64,000 nucleotides of DNA from Salinivirgaceae bacterium (GCA_017474765.1 JAFVGW010000050.1:1-64000), one strand, 5' to 3'. Shown: positions 42,877-53,393, counted from the first letter of the stretch. Numbers and translations: made by a program. The notes: generated from the letters alone by a model not told the origin.

Positions 42877-44202
42877 ATGGAAAAAACGTCAAAGAAAGAC
42901 ATTATAAAATTCAGCATAGTACTCGTAATCTACATTCTGTGGATTATCTGGAACGGCGGCCTATGGTGGTTGCTTGGCATTCCTGTGATTTTCGACATCT
43001 ACATCACCAAAAAAGTTCATTGGGCTTTTTGGAAGAAAAAAGGTGTTGAGAAGCAGACAAAGACTGTGGAATGGATTGATGCTGTGATATTTGCGGTGGT
43101 TGTCGCATCGCTTATCCGTACGTTCCTGTTCGAGGCGTACACAATTCCCACTTCGTCGATGGAAAAATCGCTGCTCGTGGGCGACTATCTGTTTGTAAAT
43201 AAGTTCACTTACGGTCCGCGCAAACCGATTACGCCTATTTCTGTTCCGTTTGTTCACCACACAATGCCGTTCACTGCCACAACACGCTCATATTCTGATG
43301 TTTGGCAGCGAAAATACACGCGTATGGCTGGCTTCCGCAAGATTAAGAACAACGATGTGGTTGTGTTCAACTTCCCCGAAGGCGATACGGTTTGCCTTGA
43401 AAATCAGGCACCAAGCTACCACCAACTGGTGCGCGATTACGGCCGCGACAGAATCTGGCAGTACTACACCATCGGCTATCGCCCCGTTGACAAGCGTGAA
43501 AACTACATCAAACGCTGCGTGGCCATTCCTGGCGACTCGCTCAAAATTGTTGACGGACAATTGTTTATCAACGGAAAGCCGCAAGAAGAAATAGGCATCA
43601 AGCAGTATCGTTACGACATCATAACCGATGGTACATCGTTCAGTCCCAAGGCTTTACAGAAGTTGGGAATATCGATGGAAGACATCAGCCGTAGCCAAAT
43701 TGCCGCAGGACACTACCAAATTCCGCTGACGCCCGAAATGGTTGAAAGTCTGCGTAACTTCCGCTTTATCAGAGAGATAAAACGCGTCAATGCAGGCGAC
43801 CGCTACGACGGCAGCAATTTCCCGCACGACGCGCGCTATCGCTGGAACGAAGACAATTTCGGCCCGCTATGGGTTCCGCAGAAGGGCGCAACCATCGACT
43901 TAACAATTGACAATCTACCTTTGTATCAGCGCATTATCCGCATCTACGAAGGCAACGACCTGCAAGTGAAGGACAGCACCATATATATAAATGGACAGCC
44001 CGCCGACAAATACACCTTTGCAATGGACTACTACTGGATGATGGGCGACAACCGACACAACTCGCTCGACTCGCGTTTCTGGGGCTTTGTACCTGAAGAC
44101 CACATAGTTGGCAAGGCTTCGATGATTTGGTTCTCGTCAGACAAGGACCAATCGTTCCCGAAAAACATCCGCTGGCGCAGATTGTTCAAATTCATTCACT
44201 GA
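42877..44202 (+). CDS. lepB: signal peptidase I
   Basis: 441 aa. Two N-terminal membrane segments (~8-40, ~66-84) precede the catalytic Ser in 'YTIPTSSMEKSLLVGDYLFV' and the general-base Lys in 'KRCVAIPGDSL'; 'MMGDNRHNSLDSRFWGFVP' is the C-terminal signature. It removes signal peptides at the inner membrane. The ~200-residue insert between the Lys box and that signature is usual in Bacteroidales. Confidence 0.95.
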   Translation: MEKTSKKDIIKFSIVLVIYILWIIWNGGLWWLLGIPVIFDIYITKKVHWAFWKKKGVEKQTKTVEWIDAVIFAVVVASLIRTFLFEAYTIPTSSMEKSLLVGDYLFVNKFTYGPRKPITPISVPFVHHTMPFTATTRSYSDVWQRKYTRMAGFRKIKNNDVVVFNFPEGDTVCLENQAPSYHQLVRDYGRDRIWQYYTIGYRPVDKRENYIKRCVAIPGDSLKIVDGQLFINGKPQEEIGIKQYRYDIITDGTSFSPKALQKLGISMEDISRSQIAAGHYQIPLTPEMVESLRNFRFIREIKRVNAGDRYDGSNFPHDARYRWNEDNFGPLWVPQKGATIDLTIDNLPLYQRIIRIYEGNDLQVKDSTIYINGQPADKYTFAMDYYWMMGDNRHNSLDSRFWGFVPEDHIVGKASMIWFSSDKDQSFPKNIRWRRLFKFIH

Positions 44203-44235
44203 TTGAAGGATTGTAGTAATTGTGTTTCAAAGTTC

Positions 44236-44255
44236 GATTCACCGATTCACCGATT
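44236..44255. repeat. GATTCACC octamers
   Basis: Two and a half 8-bp units of GATTCACC, the reverse complement of the GGTGAATC array at 23207-23238. Confidence 0.6.
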
Positions 44256-44290
44256 AAACATAAAAAAAGTCTATCGCCAATAATAGAATA

Positions 44291-47218
44291 ATGATTATCA
44301 AACACTTATCGGTTGCAGTCGGGTTGCTGGCTTGTTTGGCCGCCTATGGCAACAGCCACGATTCGGGTAAGGTGGAATTCACCGCCGAACAAGAGCAATG
44401 GGCTGATTCTGTGCTAAATACGCTCAACACGCGGCAGAAAATAGCGCAACTGATAATGATGGCTGTCTATTCGAACAAAACCGAAAGTTACAACCAACAA
44501 ACCGTTGAACTATTTGAACAACAGCAAATTGGCGGCATAATATTTATGCAGGGCGGCCCCGTGCGCCAAGCAATGTTGTGCAACCGTATTCAGGCCGTGC
44601 TGAACGTTCCCGCAATGGTGGCCATCGATGCTGAATACGGGCTTGGAATGCGGCTCGACAGCACCATCTACTACCCGCGCGCAATGGCTTTGGGCGCCAT
44701 CGGAAGCACCGAGCCCATCTATGATTTTGGCGCAGAAGTGGCGCGGCAGTGCCGACGGCTGGGTGTGAACATCAACTTTGCACCCGTGCTCGACATCAAC
44801 GTTGAACCGCAAAACCCGATTATCAACAGCCGTTCGTTTGGCGAAAACAAAACACACGTAACTAATTGTGCATCAGCATACGCACGCGGAATGCAAGACA
44901 ACGGCGTGCTAGCCGTGGGCAAGCATTTTCCTGGCCACGGCGACACCCACACCGACTCGCACCTTGCGTTGCCACTTGTTGACCACAGCCGTAGGCGGCT
45001 GAATGACATTGAGTTATATCCGTTCCGCAAAACCGCCGACCTGATGGGCGGAATGCTGGTGGCGCATCTGGCCGTGCCCGCCTTGGAACCCGACACGCTG
45101 CTTCCGTCGACATTGTCGAAGCGTATTGTGGACTCGCTGCTAATCAAAGATTTAGGCTATAAAGGATTGATTTTCACCGATGCGCTGAATATGCGCGGCG
45201 TGGCAAACGCCTTTGAGCCTGGCGAGTTGGAAGTCCGCGCGTTTATGGCAGGGAACGACATTCTGCTCTTCCCCAAAAACGCCGAACTCACCATCAACAG
45301 CATTGAGCAGGCCATTGCCGACAGCCTGATAAGCCTTGACGAACTCAACCGCCGCTGTCGCAAAGTGCTGATAACCAAAGCTTGGATGGGATTAAACCAC
45401 TATCAGCCCATCGACACCACCAACCTTTATACCGACTTGAATTCCGCTGTTGCAACATCTCTACATTCCAATTTGACGAGTCAAACATTCACCTTAATAA
45501 AAAACAACGGAGCTTTCCCCATAAAGAATCTGACCGACAACAAGATACTCGCTATTTCCTTGGGTGAACTACGTGACAATCAATTCAATAAGCAGCTGCA
45601 ACTATACACTACTGTTGATACAATCACCCTGCCCACATATCCGAGCGATTCTGTAATCGCGGCCGTTTTCGATACCGCGCAAAAATATAGCACTGTGATT
45701 GTTGCGACTGTGGGCACGAATGAATTGCAGTCGAAGAACTTTGGCGTTATACCCGAATCTGTAAAAATGATTGATACTTTGGCCTATCATGGCAACACGA
45801 TTTTTGTCCATTTGGGCAATCCTTATGCACTTGGTAAGATTCATAATATCAACCAATTATCGGCAGTGCTGATTGGCTATCGTTCGTGTCGTGAGACGCA
45901 GGAACTTGCCGCGCAAGCCGTTTTTGGTGGCCAAGAAGTGAAAGGCAAACTCCCAGTTTCTGCCAACGAACAAATTATTCAAGGCGGCGGTCTGGACAGC
46001 GGCAATGCCATCAGGCTCGCCTACTCCGATGTCAGCAGCGCAGGCTTGAAATCTGAGCCCTTCCAGAAAATCGATTCCATTGTCAATCAATGTATTATCG
46101 ATAGGGTTATGCCTGGCTGCCAGATAGTTTTGGGTGTAAAAGGAAGTGTTGTCTACAGCAAGGCCTACGGGTATCACACATACGACAGTTTGCAACCAGT
46201 GCAAATGACTGATATTTACGATATTGCATCGGTTACGAAAGTGGCGGCCACCACCACCGCGCTCATGCAGTTGTACGACAAAAAGAAATTCAAACTGAAC
46301 GACAAACTCTCGTCCTACGTGCCAATGTTGGCGCAAAGCAACAAGAAAGATTTGAAAATAAATCAAATAATGGCTCATCAGGCAGGATTGAAAAGTTGGA
46401 TTCCGTTCTACCAAAACACATTCAAGCCAAATGGTTCATTGCGTCCTGAATTGTATTCGAAAACAAACATGGATGGATATACCATTCAAATATCTGACAG
46501 CCTGTATCTTAATTCAAGTTATATTGACACTATCTATTCCGAAATCGTAAAATCGCCTTTGGGTGAGAAGAAGTATTTATACAGCGACCTTGGGTTCTAT
46601 CTTTTCCCGAAAATGATTGAAAAACTGTCGGGAAAGACCATCGACGATTATTGTAATGAGCATATTTACAAGCCGTTGGGAATGAACAATACATGCTATT
46701 TGCCATTGTCGAAATTCGATACGGCACGGATTGTACCATCAGAAATTGACCAGACTTGGCGGCATGATACAGTCCGTGGTTTTGTCAACGACCAAGGGGC
46801 AGCCATGTTGGGCGGCGTTTCGGGGCACGCGGGCCTGTTCTCGAACGCCAACGACCTTGCAAAACTGTGTCAAATGTGGCTCAACGGCGGTAGTTATGGC
46901 TGCTCCACTATTGCTGGCCCCAAAACGGTTAAAGCGTTCACGTCCGCACCATTTGGCGGGAATCGCCGCGCTTTAGGCTTCGACCGACCGCTGAAAAAAT
47001 ACAACAGCAATGGCCCTGCTTGCCGTTATGCTTCGCAAAAAAGTTTCGGGCACAGCGGATTCACTGGCGCATACATCTGGATTGACCCTGAATATGAGTG
47101 CTTTATGGTTTTCCTGACAAACCGCACCTACCCCACATCGAAAGACAACAAACTGGCGAAACTCAACATCCGCACACAGATTCAAGAACTTTTCTATCAG
47201 GCGATTATAAAAGATTGA
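44291..47218 (+). CDS. GH3 beta-N-acetylhexosaminidase fused to a serine hydrolase
   Basis: 975 aa with a signal peptide. Residues ~35-370 are a glycoside hydrolase family 3 domain; 'AVGKHFPGHGDTHTDSHLAL' is the NagZ-type Asp-His active-site loop. A GH3 C-terminal domain (~385-570) follows, then a class C beta-lactamase/DD-peptidase-like domain (~590-970) with the SxxK motif 'IASVTKVAATT' and the Tyr box 'LYSDLGFYLFP'. It likely trims GlcNAc-MurNAc fragments and cleaves a peptide or ester bond in the periplasm, so murein turnover is the best guess. Confidence 0.9.
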   Translation: MIIKHLSVAVGLLACLAAYGNSHDSGKVEFTAEQEQWADSVLNTLNTRQKIAQLIMMAVYSNKTESYNQQTVELFEQQQIGGIIFMQGGPVRQAMLCNRIQAVLNVPAMVAIDAEYGLGMRLDSTIYYPRAMALGAIGSTEPIYDFGAEVARQCRRLGVNINFAPVLDINVEPQNPIINSRSFGENKTHVTNCASAYARGMQDNGVLAVGKHFPGHGDTHTDSHLALPLVDHSRRRLNDIELYPFRKTADLMGGMLVAHLAVPALEPDTLLPSTLSKRIVDSLLIKDLGYKGLIFTDALNMRGVANAFEPGELEVRAFMAGNDILLFPKNAELTINSIEQAIADSLISLDELNRRCRKVLITKAWMGLNHYQPIDTTNLYTDLNSAVATSLHSNLTSQTFTLIKNNGAFPIKNLTDNKILAISLGELRDNQFNKQLQLYTTVDTITLPTYPSDSVIAAVFDTAQKYSTVIVATVGTNELQSKNFGVIPESVKMIDTLAYHGNTIFVHLGNPYALGKIHNINQLSAVLIGYRSCRETQELAAQAVFGGQEVKGKLPVSANEQIIQGGGLDSGNAIRLAYSDVSSAGLKSEPFQKIDSIVNQCIIDRVMPGCQIVLGVKGSVVYSKAYGYHTYDSLQPVQMTDIYDIASVTKVAATTTALMQLYDKKKFKLNDKLSSYVPMLAQSNKKDLKINQIMAHQAGLKSWIPFYQNTFKPNGSLRPELYSKTNMDGYTIQISDSLYLNSSYIDTIYSEIVKSPLGEKKYLYSDLGFYLFPKMIEKLSGKTIDDYCNEHIYKPLGMNNTCYLPLSKFDTARIVPSEIDQTWRHDTVRGFVNDQGAAMLGGVSGHAGLFSNANDLAKLCQMWLNGGSYGCSTIAGPKTVKAFTSAPFGGNRRALGFDRPLKKYNSNGPACRYASQKSFGHSGFTGAYIWIDPEYECFMVFLTNRTYPTSKDNKLAKLNIRTQIQELFYQAIIKD

Positions 47219-47455
47219 TGATTCCCAACCTTTTCAAATCCGTGCAAACGGTTGAATCGACCACTCATCAATCTAAAATTCAACACAATAAATTCACCTG
47301 ACAGCATCAGAAGAACGACCGCAGTGTCAATAAAAATCAAGGTTGAAAGGCGGTTTGGCACAGAATATGTGACTAAAAATAGGTTGCAGAATGGACAACC
47401 AACGTCCCATTCTCGCTTAAGAACTTGTATATCAAGAAAATCTAACATAAACAAA

Positions 47456-49015
47456 ATGACGAATAAAGACAAAATTGGAGGGCTGATTAAGAAAAGAGCC
47501 GAGGCCAAAGTTGGAGGCGGTGTTGCGCGAATCGACAAGCAACACGAAAAAGGCAAACTCACAGCCCGCGAACGCATCAACATGCTGCTCGACGAAGGCA
47601 GTTTTGAAGAGTTCGATATGTTTGTGAGCCACCGCTGCACAAACTTTGGAATGGACAAACAGAAATTTATGGGCGACGGCGTTGTAACTGGCCACGGAAC
47701 CATCGACGGACGTGTGGTTTACATTTACGCTCAAGACTTTACGGTGTTCGGCGGCTCGCTGTCGGAAACCATGTCGCAGAAGATTTGCAAGGTGATGGAT
47801 ATGGCCATGAAGGTTGGCGCACCCGTCATCGGAATCAACGACTCGGGCGGCGCGCGTATTCAAGAAGGTGTGAACTCGCTCACTGGCTTCGCCAACATTT
47901 TCGAGCGCAATATTCTTGCTTCGGGTGTAATTCCCCAAATATCAGCAATATACGGTCCGTGCGCAGGCGGCGCGGTTTACTCACCTGCCATCACCGACTT
48001 TGTCTTTATGAATCAGGACACAAGTTATATGTTCCTGACTGGCCCGAAGGTTGTGAAAACCGTTACGGGCGAGGTTGTTAACGAAGAACAACTTGGTGGC
48101 GCTCAAGTACATACATCGAAATCGGGCGTTGCCCACTTTGTTTCGGAAAACGAGGAAGAAGGCCTGATGGCGATTCGCCGTCTGCTCTCGTTCCTGCCGC
48201 AGAACAACCTTGAGGAGGCGCCGCTGCTTGAATGCAACGACCCAATCAACCGTCTTGAGGACTCGCTCAACGAGATTATCCCCGACAACCCGAACACGCC
48301 ATACGATATGAAAGACGTTATTTTGGCCATTATCGACAACGGCGATTTCATGGAAGTTCAGGAGAATTTTGCAAAGAACATAATTGTAGGTTTCGCACGC
48401 TTCAACGGCGCATCGGTGGGCATTGTGGCCAATCAGCCGTCGTTTATGGCGGGTGTGCTCGACAGCAACGCTGCCCGCAAGGCCGCCCGTTTCATCCGCT
48501 TCTGCGATGCCTTCAACATTCCGATTGTAACACTTGTTGACGTGCCAGGATTCCTTCCTGGAACAGGTCAGGAATACAACGCCATCATATCGCACGGCGC
48601 CAAACTGCTCTACGCCTACGGCGAGGCCACAGTGCCAAAAATCACCGTCATCCTGCGCAAGGCTTACGGCGGCGCCTACATTGTGATGGGCTCAAAGGGC
48701 CTTCGCGGCGACATCAACTACGCATGGCCGTCGGCTGAGATTGCCGTGATGGGTGCCAAAGGTGCGGTTGAGATTCTTGAAGGCAAGAATATCAGCAAGA
48801 TAGAAGATGCCGACGAGAAAGCCGCCTACATCAAGCAGGCCGAGGACGAGTACACAGACAAGTTCTCGAACCCGTATGTGGCCGCTCAAATGGGCTACCT
48901 TGACGACGTGATTGAGCCGCGCAACACCCGCTTCCGCGTGATTCGCGCGCTGCAAGTGCTCGCCACAAAGAAAGATTCTGTTCCCGCAAAGAAACACTCA
49001 AACATTCCATTGTAA
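47456..49015 (+). CDS. mmdA: methylmalonyl-CoA decarboxylase alpha subunit (carboxyltransferase)
   Basis: 519 aa from the ATG at 47456 ([20 protein letters not shown]); the frame open from 47252 lacks family sequence. Carboxyltransferase fold: '[18 protein letters not shown]' and '[19 protein letters not shown]' in the first half, '[20 protein letters not shown]' and '[18 protein letters not shown]' in the second. It transfers the carboxyl of methylmalonyl-CoA to biotin on the 49911 protein. Propionyl-CoA carboxylase beta is nearly identical in sequence; the neighbours decide for the decarboxylase. Confidence 0.93.
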   Translation: MTNKDKIGGLIKKRAEAKVGGGVARIDKQHEKGKLTARERINMLLDEGSFEEFDMFVSHRCTNFGMDKQKFMGDGVVTGHGTIDGRVVYIYAQDFTVFGGSLSETMSQKICKVMDMAMKVGAPVIGINDSGGARIQEGVNSLTGFANIFERNILASGVIPQISAIYGPCAGGAVYSPAITDFVFMNQDTSYMFLTGPKVVKTVTGEVVNEEQLGGAQVHTSKSGVAHFVSENEEEGLMAIRRLLSFLPQNNLEEAPLLECNDPINRLEDSLNEIIPDNPNTPYDMKDVILAIIDNGDFMEVQENFAKNIIVGFARFNGASVGIVANQPSFMAGVLDSNAARKAARFIRFCDAFNIPIVTLVDVPGFLPGTGQEYNAIISHGAKLLYAYGEATVPKITVILRKAYGGAYIVMGSKGLRGDINYAWPSAEIAVMGAKGAVEILEGKNISKIEDADEKAAYIKQAEDEYTDKFSNPYVAAQMGYLDDVIEPRNTRFRVIRALQVLATKKDSVPAKKHSNIPL

Positions 49016-49888
49016 ATGAAGCCGATACGAATATTAACACTGATTATTGCTCTGTCGGCCTGCGTTGCGGCATCCGCCCAAAACGCATCAGATTTGCGGA
49101 TAAACGAGGTGATGGTTTTCAACGACTCGAGCGTGGTGGACGATTACGGAAACCATGTGGGATGGATTGAGATTTTCAACACATCGTACAATACCGTCAA
49201 CCTGAGCGGGCTGTTCCTGACCGACGATATGGGCAATCCGACAAAGAGCCGCATCGCCAAAAGTCCCGACGCGACAATCGCACCGCGCAGTTATTTTATA
49301 TTGTATGCTACTGGCGACAAATCGGTTGGCGTGCACCATCTGACCTTCAACCTGAAAAACAGCCGAATGATTGCGCTGTTCGACGGCAACGGCCGCACCA
49401 TAATCGATAGCGTTGCGATTCCAGCAATGACAGCCGACATGTCGCTGAGCCGCGAAACAGACGGCGGCGAAGTGTGGACAACCAAGAATCTGCCCACACC
49501 GAACTCGAGCAACTGGTTCGAGCCGTTTGCGGGCGAAGTTGACCAGTTCAAGTCGCTCGACCCGTTCGGCGCAGGTATGACAATGATTGCCATGATAATC
49601 GTACTTGGTTCATTGGCAACACTTTACTGCTGTTTTAAGATTGTCGGCCGAATAGCCACACGCAAGAAAAAAGACAAGCCGTTTGTGGCCAAAAACGCCG
49701 AAACGGGCGAAGAAGCATCAAATGAAGTGAACGCCGCAATCGCTTTGGCACTATTCTTGCTTAGCAAACAAGAGCACGACGATGAGTACACCGTTCTGAC
49801 GATGCACAAAGTGTCGAGAAACTACTCGCCGTGGAGTTCAAAAATATATGGTCTGCGCAAGCGTCCAGGCGGTTTATCGTCATTCTAA
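49016..49888 (+). CDS. OadG/MmdD-like subunit with lamin-tail domain
   Basis: 290 aa. Starts directly after the mmdA stop. Signal peptide (~22), a lamin-tail-domain-like beta sandwich ~26-150 ('LRINEVMVFNDSSVVDDYGN', 'GWIEIFNTSYNTVNLSGLFL'), then one membrane helix ~190-210 ('MTMIAMIIVLGSLATLYCCF') and a short OAD_gamma-type cytosolic tail. The gamma/delta subunit of Na+ decarboxylases stabilises the membrane complex; the extra exported lamin-tail domain is a Bacteroidetes feature of unknown role. Confidence 0.85.
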   Translation: MKPIRILTLIIALSACVAASAQNASDLRINEVMVFNDSSVVDDYGNHVGWIEIFNTSYNTVNLSGLFLTDDMGNPTKSRIAKSPDATIAPRSYFILYATGDKSVGVHHLTFNLKNSRMIALFDGNGRTIIDSVAIPAMTADMSLSRETDGGEVWTTKNLPTPNSSNWFEPFAGEVDQFKSLDPFGAGMTMIAMIIVLGSLATLYCCFKIVGRIATRKKKDKPFVAKNAETGEEASNEVNAAIALALFLLSKQEHDDEYTVLTMHKVSRNYSPWSSKIYGLRKRPGGLSSF

Positions 49889-49910
49889 AAACGAAAAAAA
49901 CTTTTGGAAT

Positions 49911-50354
49911 ATGGAAAAGTTCAATTTTATAATCAACGGTAACAACTACGATACCGAAGTCCTTGAAATCATTGACAATAAGGCGCAAATACAAGTCAAC
50001 GGCGTCATCTACAATGTTGAAATCGACAACTCGAAACAAAAAATAGCAAACACACCGCGCGCAAATGTGGCACGGCCTGTAGTCAAATCATCATCGAGTG
50101 AGACTCAAACCATTGTGAAACAAACACGTACAGCCGTCAGCGACAACGCCGTGACAGCCCCGCTGCCTGGTGTGATTCTGGACGTGAAAGTGAACGTTGG
50201 CGACACCGTGACCGCTGGTCAGCATCTGCTTACGCTTGAAGCGATGAAGATGGAAAACAACATCGACTCGCCGAAAGACGGCGTGGTTAAGAGCATCGCC
50301 AAACACAAAGGCGACTCGGTGATGGAAGGCGACGCACTGATTGTCATCGAATAA
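49911..50354 (+). CDS. mmdC: biotin carboxyl carrier subunit of the decarboxylase
   Basis: 147 aa from the ATG at 49911. The N-terminal ~45 residues are a small beta domain, followed by a flexible Ser/Thr/Lys linker and a biotinyl domain with 'LEAMKMENNI', the Lys being biotinylated. It shuttles CO2 from the alpha to the beta subunit. Confidence 0.93.
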   Translation: MEKFNFIINGNNYDTEVLEIIDNKAQIQVNGVIYNVEIDNSKQKIANTPRANVARPVVKSSSSETQTIVKQTRTAVSDNAVTAPLPGVILDVKVNVGDTVTAGQHLLTLEAMKMENNIDSPKDGVVKSIAKHKGDSVMEGDALIVIE

Positions 50355-50397
50355 CAACAGGATTAATCCATTGATTTACAAATAGAAAAATCCACTA

Positions 50398-51555
50398 ATG
50401 GAACACGGATTCATATCATTTGTGCTCGAACATATAGCACAATTCTTTTCATACACAGCCTTCGCCAATATGACCATCGGCCACCTTGTAATGATTGCCG
50501 TAGGTTTGGTTTTCATCTATTTAGCCATTGCGAAGGAATTTGAACCGATGCTGCTGCTGCCAATCGGTTTCGGCATCATCATTGGCAACATTGCCTTTGC
50601 ACCAGGCTTGAAAATCGGCATCTACGAGAGCGGCAGTGTGCTTAACTACTTGCATTTCGGCGTTTTACAAGGCGTTTATCCGCCATTGATATTCCTTGGC
50701 ATTGGCGCGATGACCGACTTTTCGGCACTGATTTCGAACCCGAAACTGGTGCTTGTTGGCGGCGCTGCGCAGTTGGGCATCTTTGGCGCTTATGCGATTG
50801 CTTTGGCATTGGGATTCACATCGCCCGAAGCAGGTGCAATCGGCATCATTGGCGGTGCCGACGGCCCAACAGCCATCTTCCTTTCGTCGAAACTGGCCCC
50901 CGACCTTATGGGCGCCATTGCCATATCGGCATACTCTTACATGGCGCTTGTGCCTGTGATTCAGCCGCCTATTATGAAACTGCTGACCACTGAAAAAGAG
51001 CGCACCATCAAGATGAAGCCGCCCCGCGCCGTTTCGAAGACTGAACGCATTATGTTCCCGATTATCGGCTTGCTGCTCACCTGTCTTCTGGTTCCGTCGG
51101 GTCTGCCGCTGCTGGGTATGCTGTTCTTTGGCAACCTGCTGAAAGAGAGCACTGTAACCAAACGCCTGGCCGACACCGCACGCGGTCCGCTCATCGACAT
51201 TGTGACAATCCTTATCGGCTTGACCGTGGGCGCTTCAACGCAAGCAACCACCTTCCTGACAGCCAAATCGATAGGCATCTTCGCACTGGGCGCAATATCG
51301 TTTGTGATTGCAACCTGCGGTGGTGTGCTGTTCGTGAAGTTTTTCAACCTGTTCCTGAAGGAAGGCAACAAAATCAACCCGCTCATTGGCAACGCTGGTG
51401 TTTCGGCTGTGCCCGACAGCGCGCGCGTTTCGGAAGTTGTTGGTCTTGAGTTCGATAAGAGCAACCACCTGCTGATGCACGCAATGGGCTGCAACGTGGC
51501 TGGCGTCATCGGTAGCGCCATTGCCGCAGGTATCTTGCTGAGTTTCTTGAGTTGA
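50398..51555 (+). CDS. mmdB: Na+-translocating decarboxylase beta subunit
   Basis: 385 aa, very hydrophobic, with ~9-10 helices. 'GAMTDFSALISNPKLVLVGG', 'GIIGGADGPTAIFLSSKLAP' and 'GNAGVSAVPDSARVSEVVG' are OadB/MmdB signatures, including the conserved Asp of 'GGADGPT' linked to Na+ transport. It decarboxylates carboxybiotin while exporting Na+. Last gene of the mmd operon. Confidence 0.95.
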   Translation: MEHGFISFVLEHIAQFFSYTAFANMTIGHLVMIAVGLVFIYLAIAKEFEPMLLLPIGFGIIIGNIAFAPGLKIGIYESGSVLNYLHFGVLQGVYPPLIFLGIGAMTDFSALISNPKLVLVGGAAQLGIFGAYAIALALGFTSPEAGAIGIIGGADGPTAIFLSSKLAPDLMGAIAISAYSYMALVPVIQPPIMKLLTTEKERTIKMKPPRAVSKTERIMFPIIGLLLTCLLVPSGLPLLGMLFFGNLLKESTVTKRLADTARGPLIDIVTILIGLTVGASTQATTFLTAKSIGIFALGAISFVIATCGGVLFVKFFNLFLKEGNKINPLIGNAGVSAVPDSARVSEVVGLEFDKSNHLLMHAMGCNVAGVIGSAIAAGILLSFLS

Positions 51556-51582
51556 TATCGAATAATAAATATTATTAAAATG

Positions 51583-51619
51583 AATTGTGCCAGTGGTCGT
51601 AACAGTCACTGGCACAATT
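51583..51619 (+). terminator. terminator of mmd operon
   Basis: AATTGTGCCAGTG pairs perfectly with CACTGGCACAATT (13 bp) and is followed by ATTTT. Confidence 0.8.
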
Positions 51620-51697
51620 ATTTTATAACAATTTGCCGAACAAGGTGCAACAAAGACTTGAATAAGAGCAACGATTTTTGCAATTTTGCAGAAAAAA

Positions 51698-52678
51698 ATG
51701 GCCGAAGAAATCTTATTCATAGTGAACCCTATTTCGGGAACTGGCAAGCAGAAACATCTAAACGCCATTCTTGAGAAAACGTTGGATTTCAACGCTTTCA
51801 ATCCGACCATTCTCTACACCCGCCACGCTGGCCACGCTACCGAACTGAGCCGTGAAGCCGATGGCAAATACCGCTATGTGATTGTCGTTGGCGGCGATGG
51901 AACGGTTAACGAAGTAGCGAAAGGGCTGGCTGGCTCCGACACCACCATGGGCATCATTCCTGTGGGCTCAGGGAATGGACTGGCTCGGCACCTGAACATT
52001 CCGATGAAGATGGACGAAGCCGTGAAAGTCATCAACAAACGGCTGACGGAACGCATTGACACTGTGAAAATTAACAATGAATTATCGGTCAACGTGTCGG
52101 GCACAGGATTCGACGCGCACGTGGCTCACAAATTCGCAAAGAATGGCAAACGCGGCTCAATTCCATATGTGAAAATCGCCGCAACCGAGTTTCAGCAATA
52201 CAAGACGCAGGCCTACAAGATTGTGGCCGACGGGCAGCCGATGTTCCGCAACGCCTTCATGATAAGCCTTGCCAACTCGGCGCAGTTCGGCAACAACGCG
52301 CTCATCTCGCCCGAAGCAAAGATTGACGACGGCCTGGTTGACATCTGCATCCTGTCGGAATTTCCGAAAGTGGAAGCGCCCGCACTGGCCGCACGGCTCT
52401 TCAACCGCACCATGCATAAGTCGAACTTTCTTGAGATTGTGCGTGCCAAATCGGTCCAGATAGATACCAACCACCCGATTGTCTGCCACATCGACGGCGA
52501 ACCCGTGGTTTTCGACGATATGCTCAACATTGAGGTGCTGCCAGCATCGCTCAGCATCATCTACAACGATGAAGTGCAGAAACCGATTATCACCAACATC
52601 GAAAGGGAATTTACGAAACTGTTCAGTAACGCCAAAGGCGGTATTTTTGGTAACAAAAAGAAAATCGACGCGAAATGA
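51698..52678 (+). CDS. diacylglycerol/lipid kinase family protein
   Basis: 326 aa from the ATG at 51698; the upstream TTG at 51686 is less likely. 'IVVGGDGTVNEVAKGLA' and 'PVGSGNGLARHL' are the DAGK catalytic (YegS/BmrU-type) motifs that bind ATP. It probably phosphorylates a lipid or sphingosine-like base. It overlaps the following HAD gene by 4 nt, which points to coupled translation. Confidence 0.92.
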   Translation: MAEEILFIVNPISGTGKQKHLNAILEKTLDFNAFNPTILYTRHAGHATELSREADGKYRYVIVVGGDGTVNEVAKGLAGSDTTMGIIPVGSGNGLARHLNIPMKMDEAVKVINKRLTERIDTVKINNELSVNVSGTGFDAHVAHKFAKNGKRGSIPYVKIAATEFQQYKTQAYKIVADGQPMFRNAFMISLANSAQFGNNALISPEAKIDDGLVDICILSEFPKVEAPALAARLFNRTMHKSNFLEIVRAKSVQIDTNHPIVCHIDGEPVVFDDMLNIEVLPASLSIIYNDEVQKPIITNIEREFTKLFSNAKGGIFGNKKKIDAK

Positions 52679-53262
52679 AAAACGTAATTTTTGATTTGGG
52701 CGGTGTTGTTTTTTCGCGCGACAAACGGTTGTGTTCCAACGATTTGCTTGCATTTTGGAAAATCATTCACGCCAATCCAACCCCGCATTTCTGGCTTGAG
52801 TTCGACCGCGGCACTCTCACGTGGGAAGAGATGGTTCTGACGATGACCGACGTGATGCAAATGCCTTATAATCACTGCGATGAGATTCTGCACGAAGCCA
52901 TTGCGCAAACACGCCCCGTGGCAGCCACAAGCGAGCTGATTGGACAACTCAAAAAGGCTGGTTACAAGCTGTTTGTGCTGTCGAATATGTCGTTCGAGTT
53001 CATTGCCGACTTCCGCAAATACCCGATTCTCAAAGAGTTCGACGGCGAAGTGATTTCGTGCTACTACAATCTGATCAAACCCGAACGCGCCATCTACGAA
53101 TTGATTTCCAACAAGTTCGGGCTCAACCCCGCCGAAACGCTTTTCATCGACGACAAACCCGTGAACACTGTTGCGGCCGCCGACTTTGGCTTCAATGTCT
53201 TCAACTTCGACCGCGAGAATCCTGAGAAAGCGTGCGATGAGTTGCGGAAGATACTGATTTAA
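52675..53262 (+). CDS. HAD-superfamily phosphatase-like protein
   Basis: 195 aa. 'IFDLGGVVFSR' is motif I of HAD-IA enzymes with the nucleophile Asp, 'VLSNMS' motif II, 'KPERAIYE' motif III and 'LFIDDKPVN' motif IV. The second motif I Asp is Gly, as in YihX-type sugar-phosphate phosphatases. It overlaps the lipid kinase gene, so the two may act on one pathway. Confidence 0.9.
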   Translation: MKNVIFDLGGVVFSRDKRLCSNDLLAFWKIIHANPTPHFWLEFDRGTLTWEEMVLTMTDVMQMPYNHCDEILHEAIAQTRPVAATSELIGQLKKAGYKLFVLSNMSFEFIADFRKYPILKEFDGEVISCYYNLIKPERAIYELISNKFGLNPAETLFIDDKPVNTVAAADFGFNVFNFDRENPEKACDELRKILI

Positions 53263-53345
53263 TGTAAATTATGCACAAGCAAAACACTATTTGCTGCTAA
53301 TCGATTTCGACAGATTTGGTAATATTTCAATTTAAATTCCATCCA

Positions 53346-53373
53346 ACTTTTCCCTTTCATCTTTTGCCATAGG
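53346..53373 (+). repeat. 28-bp perfect direct repeat, left copy
   Basis: Starts AACTTTTCCCTTTCATC and ends TTTTGCCATAG; identical to 54048-54075. It lies upstream of the PIN antitoxin gene. Confidence 0.9.
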
Positions 53374-53393
53374 TATTATTTCAAACAAATTAT

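Noticed and set aside
47252..47455. 68-residue extension of mmdA
   Set aside because: No family sequence before MTNKDKIG; usual starts lie at 47456.
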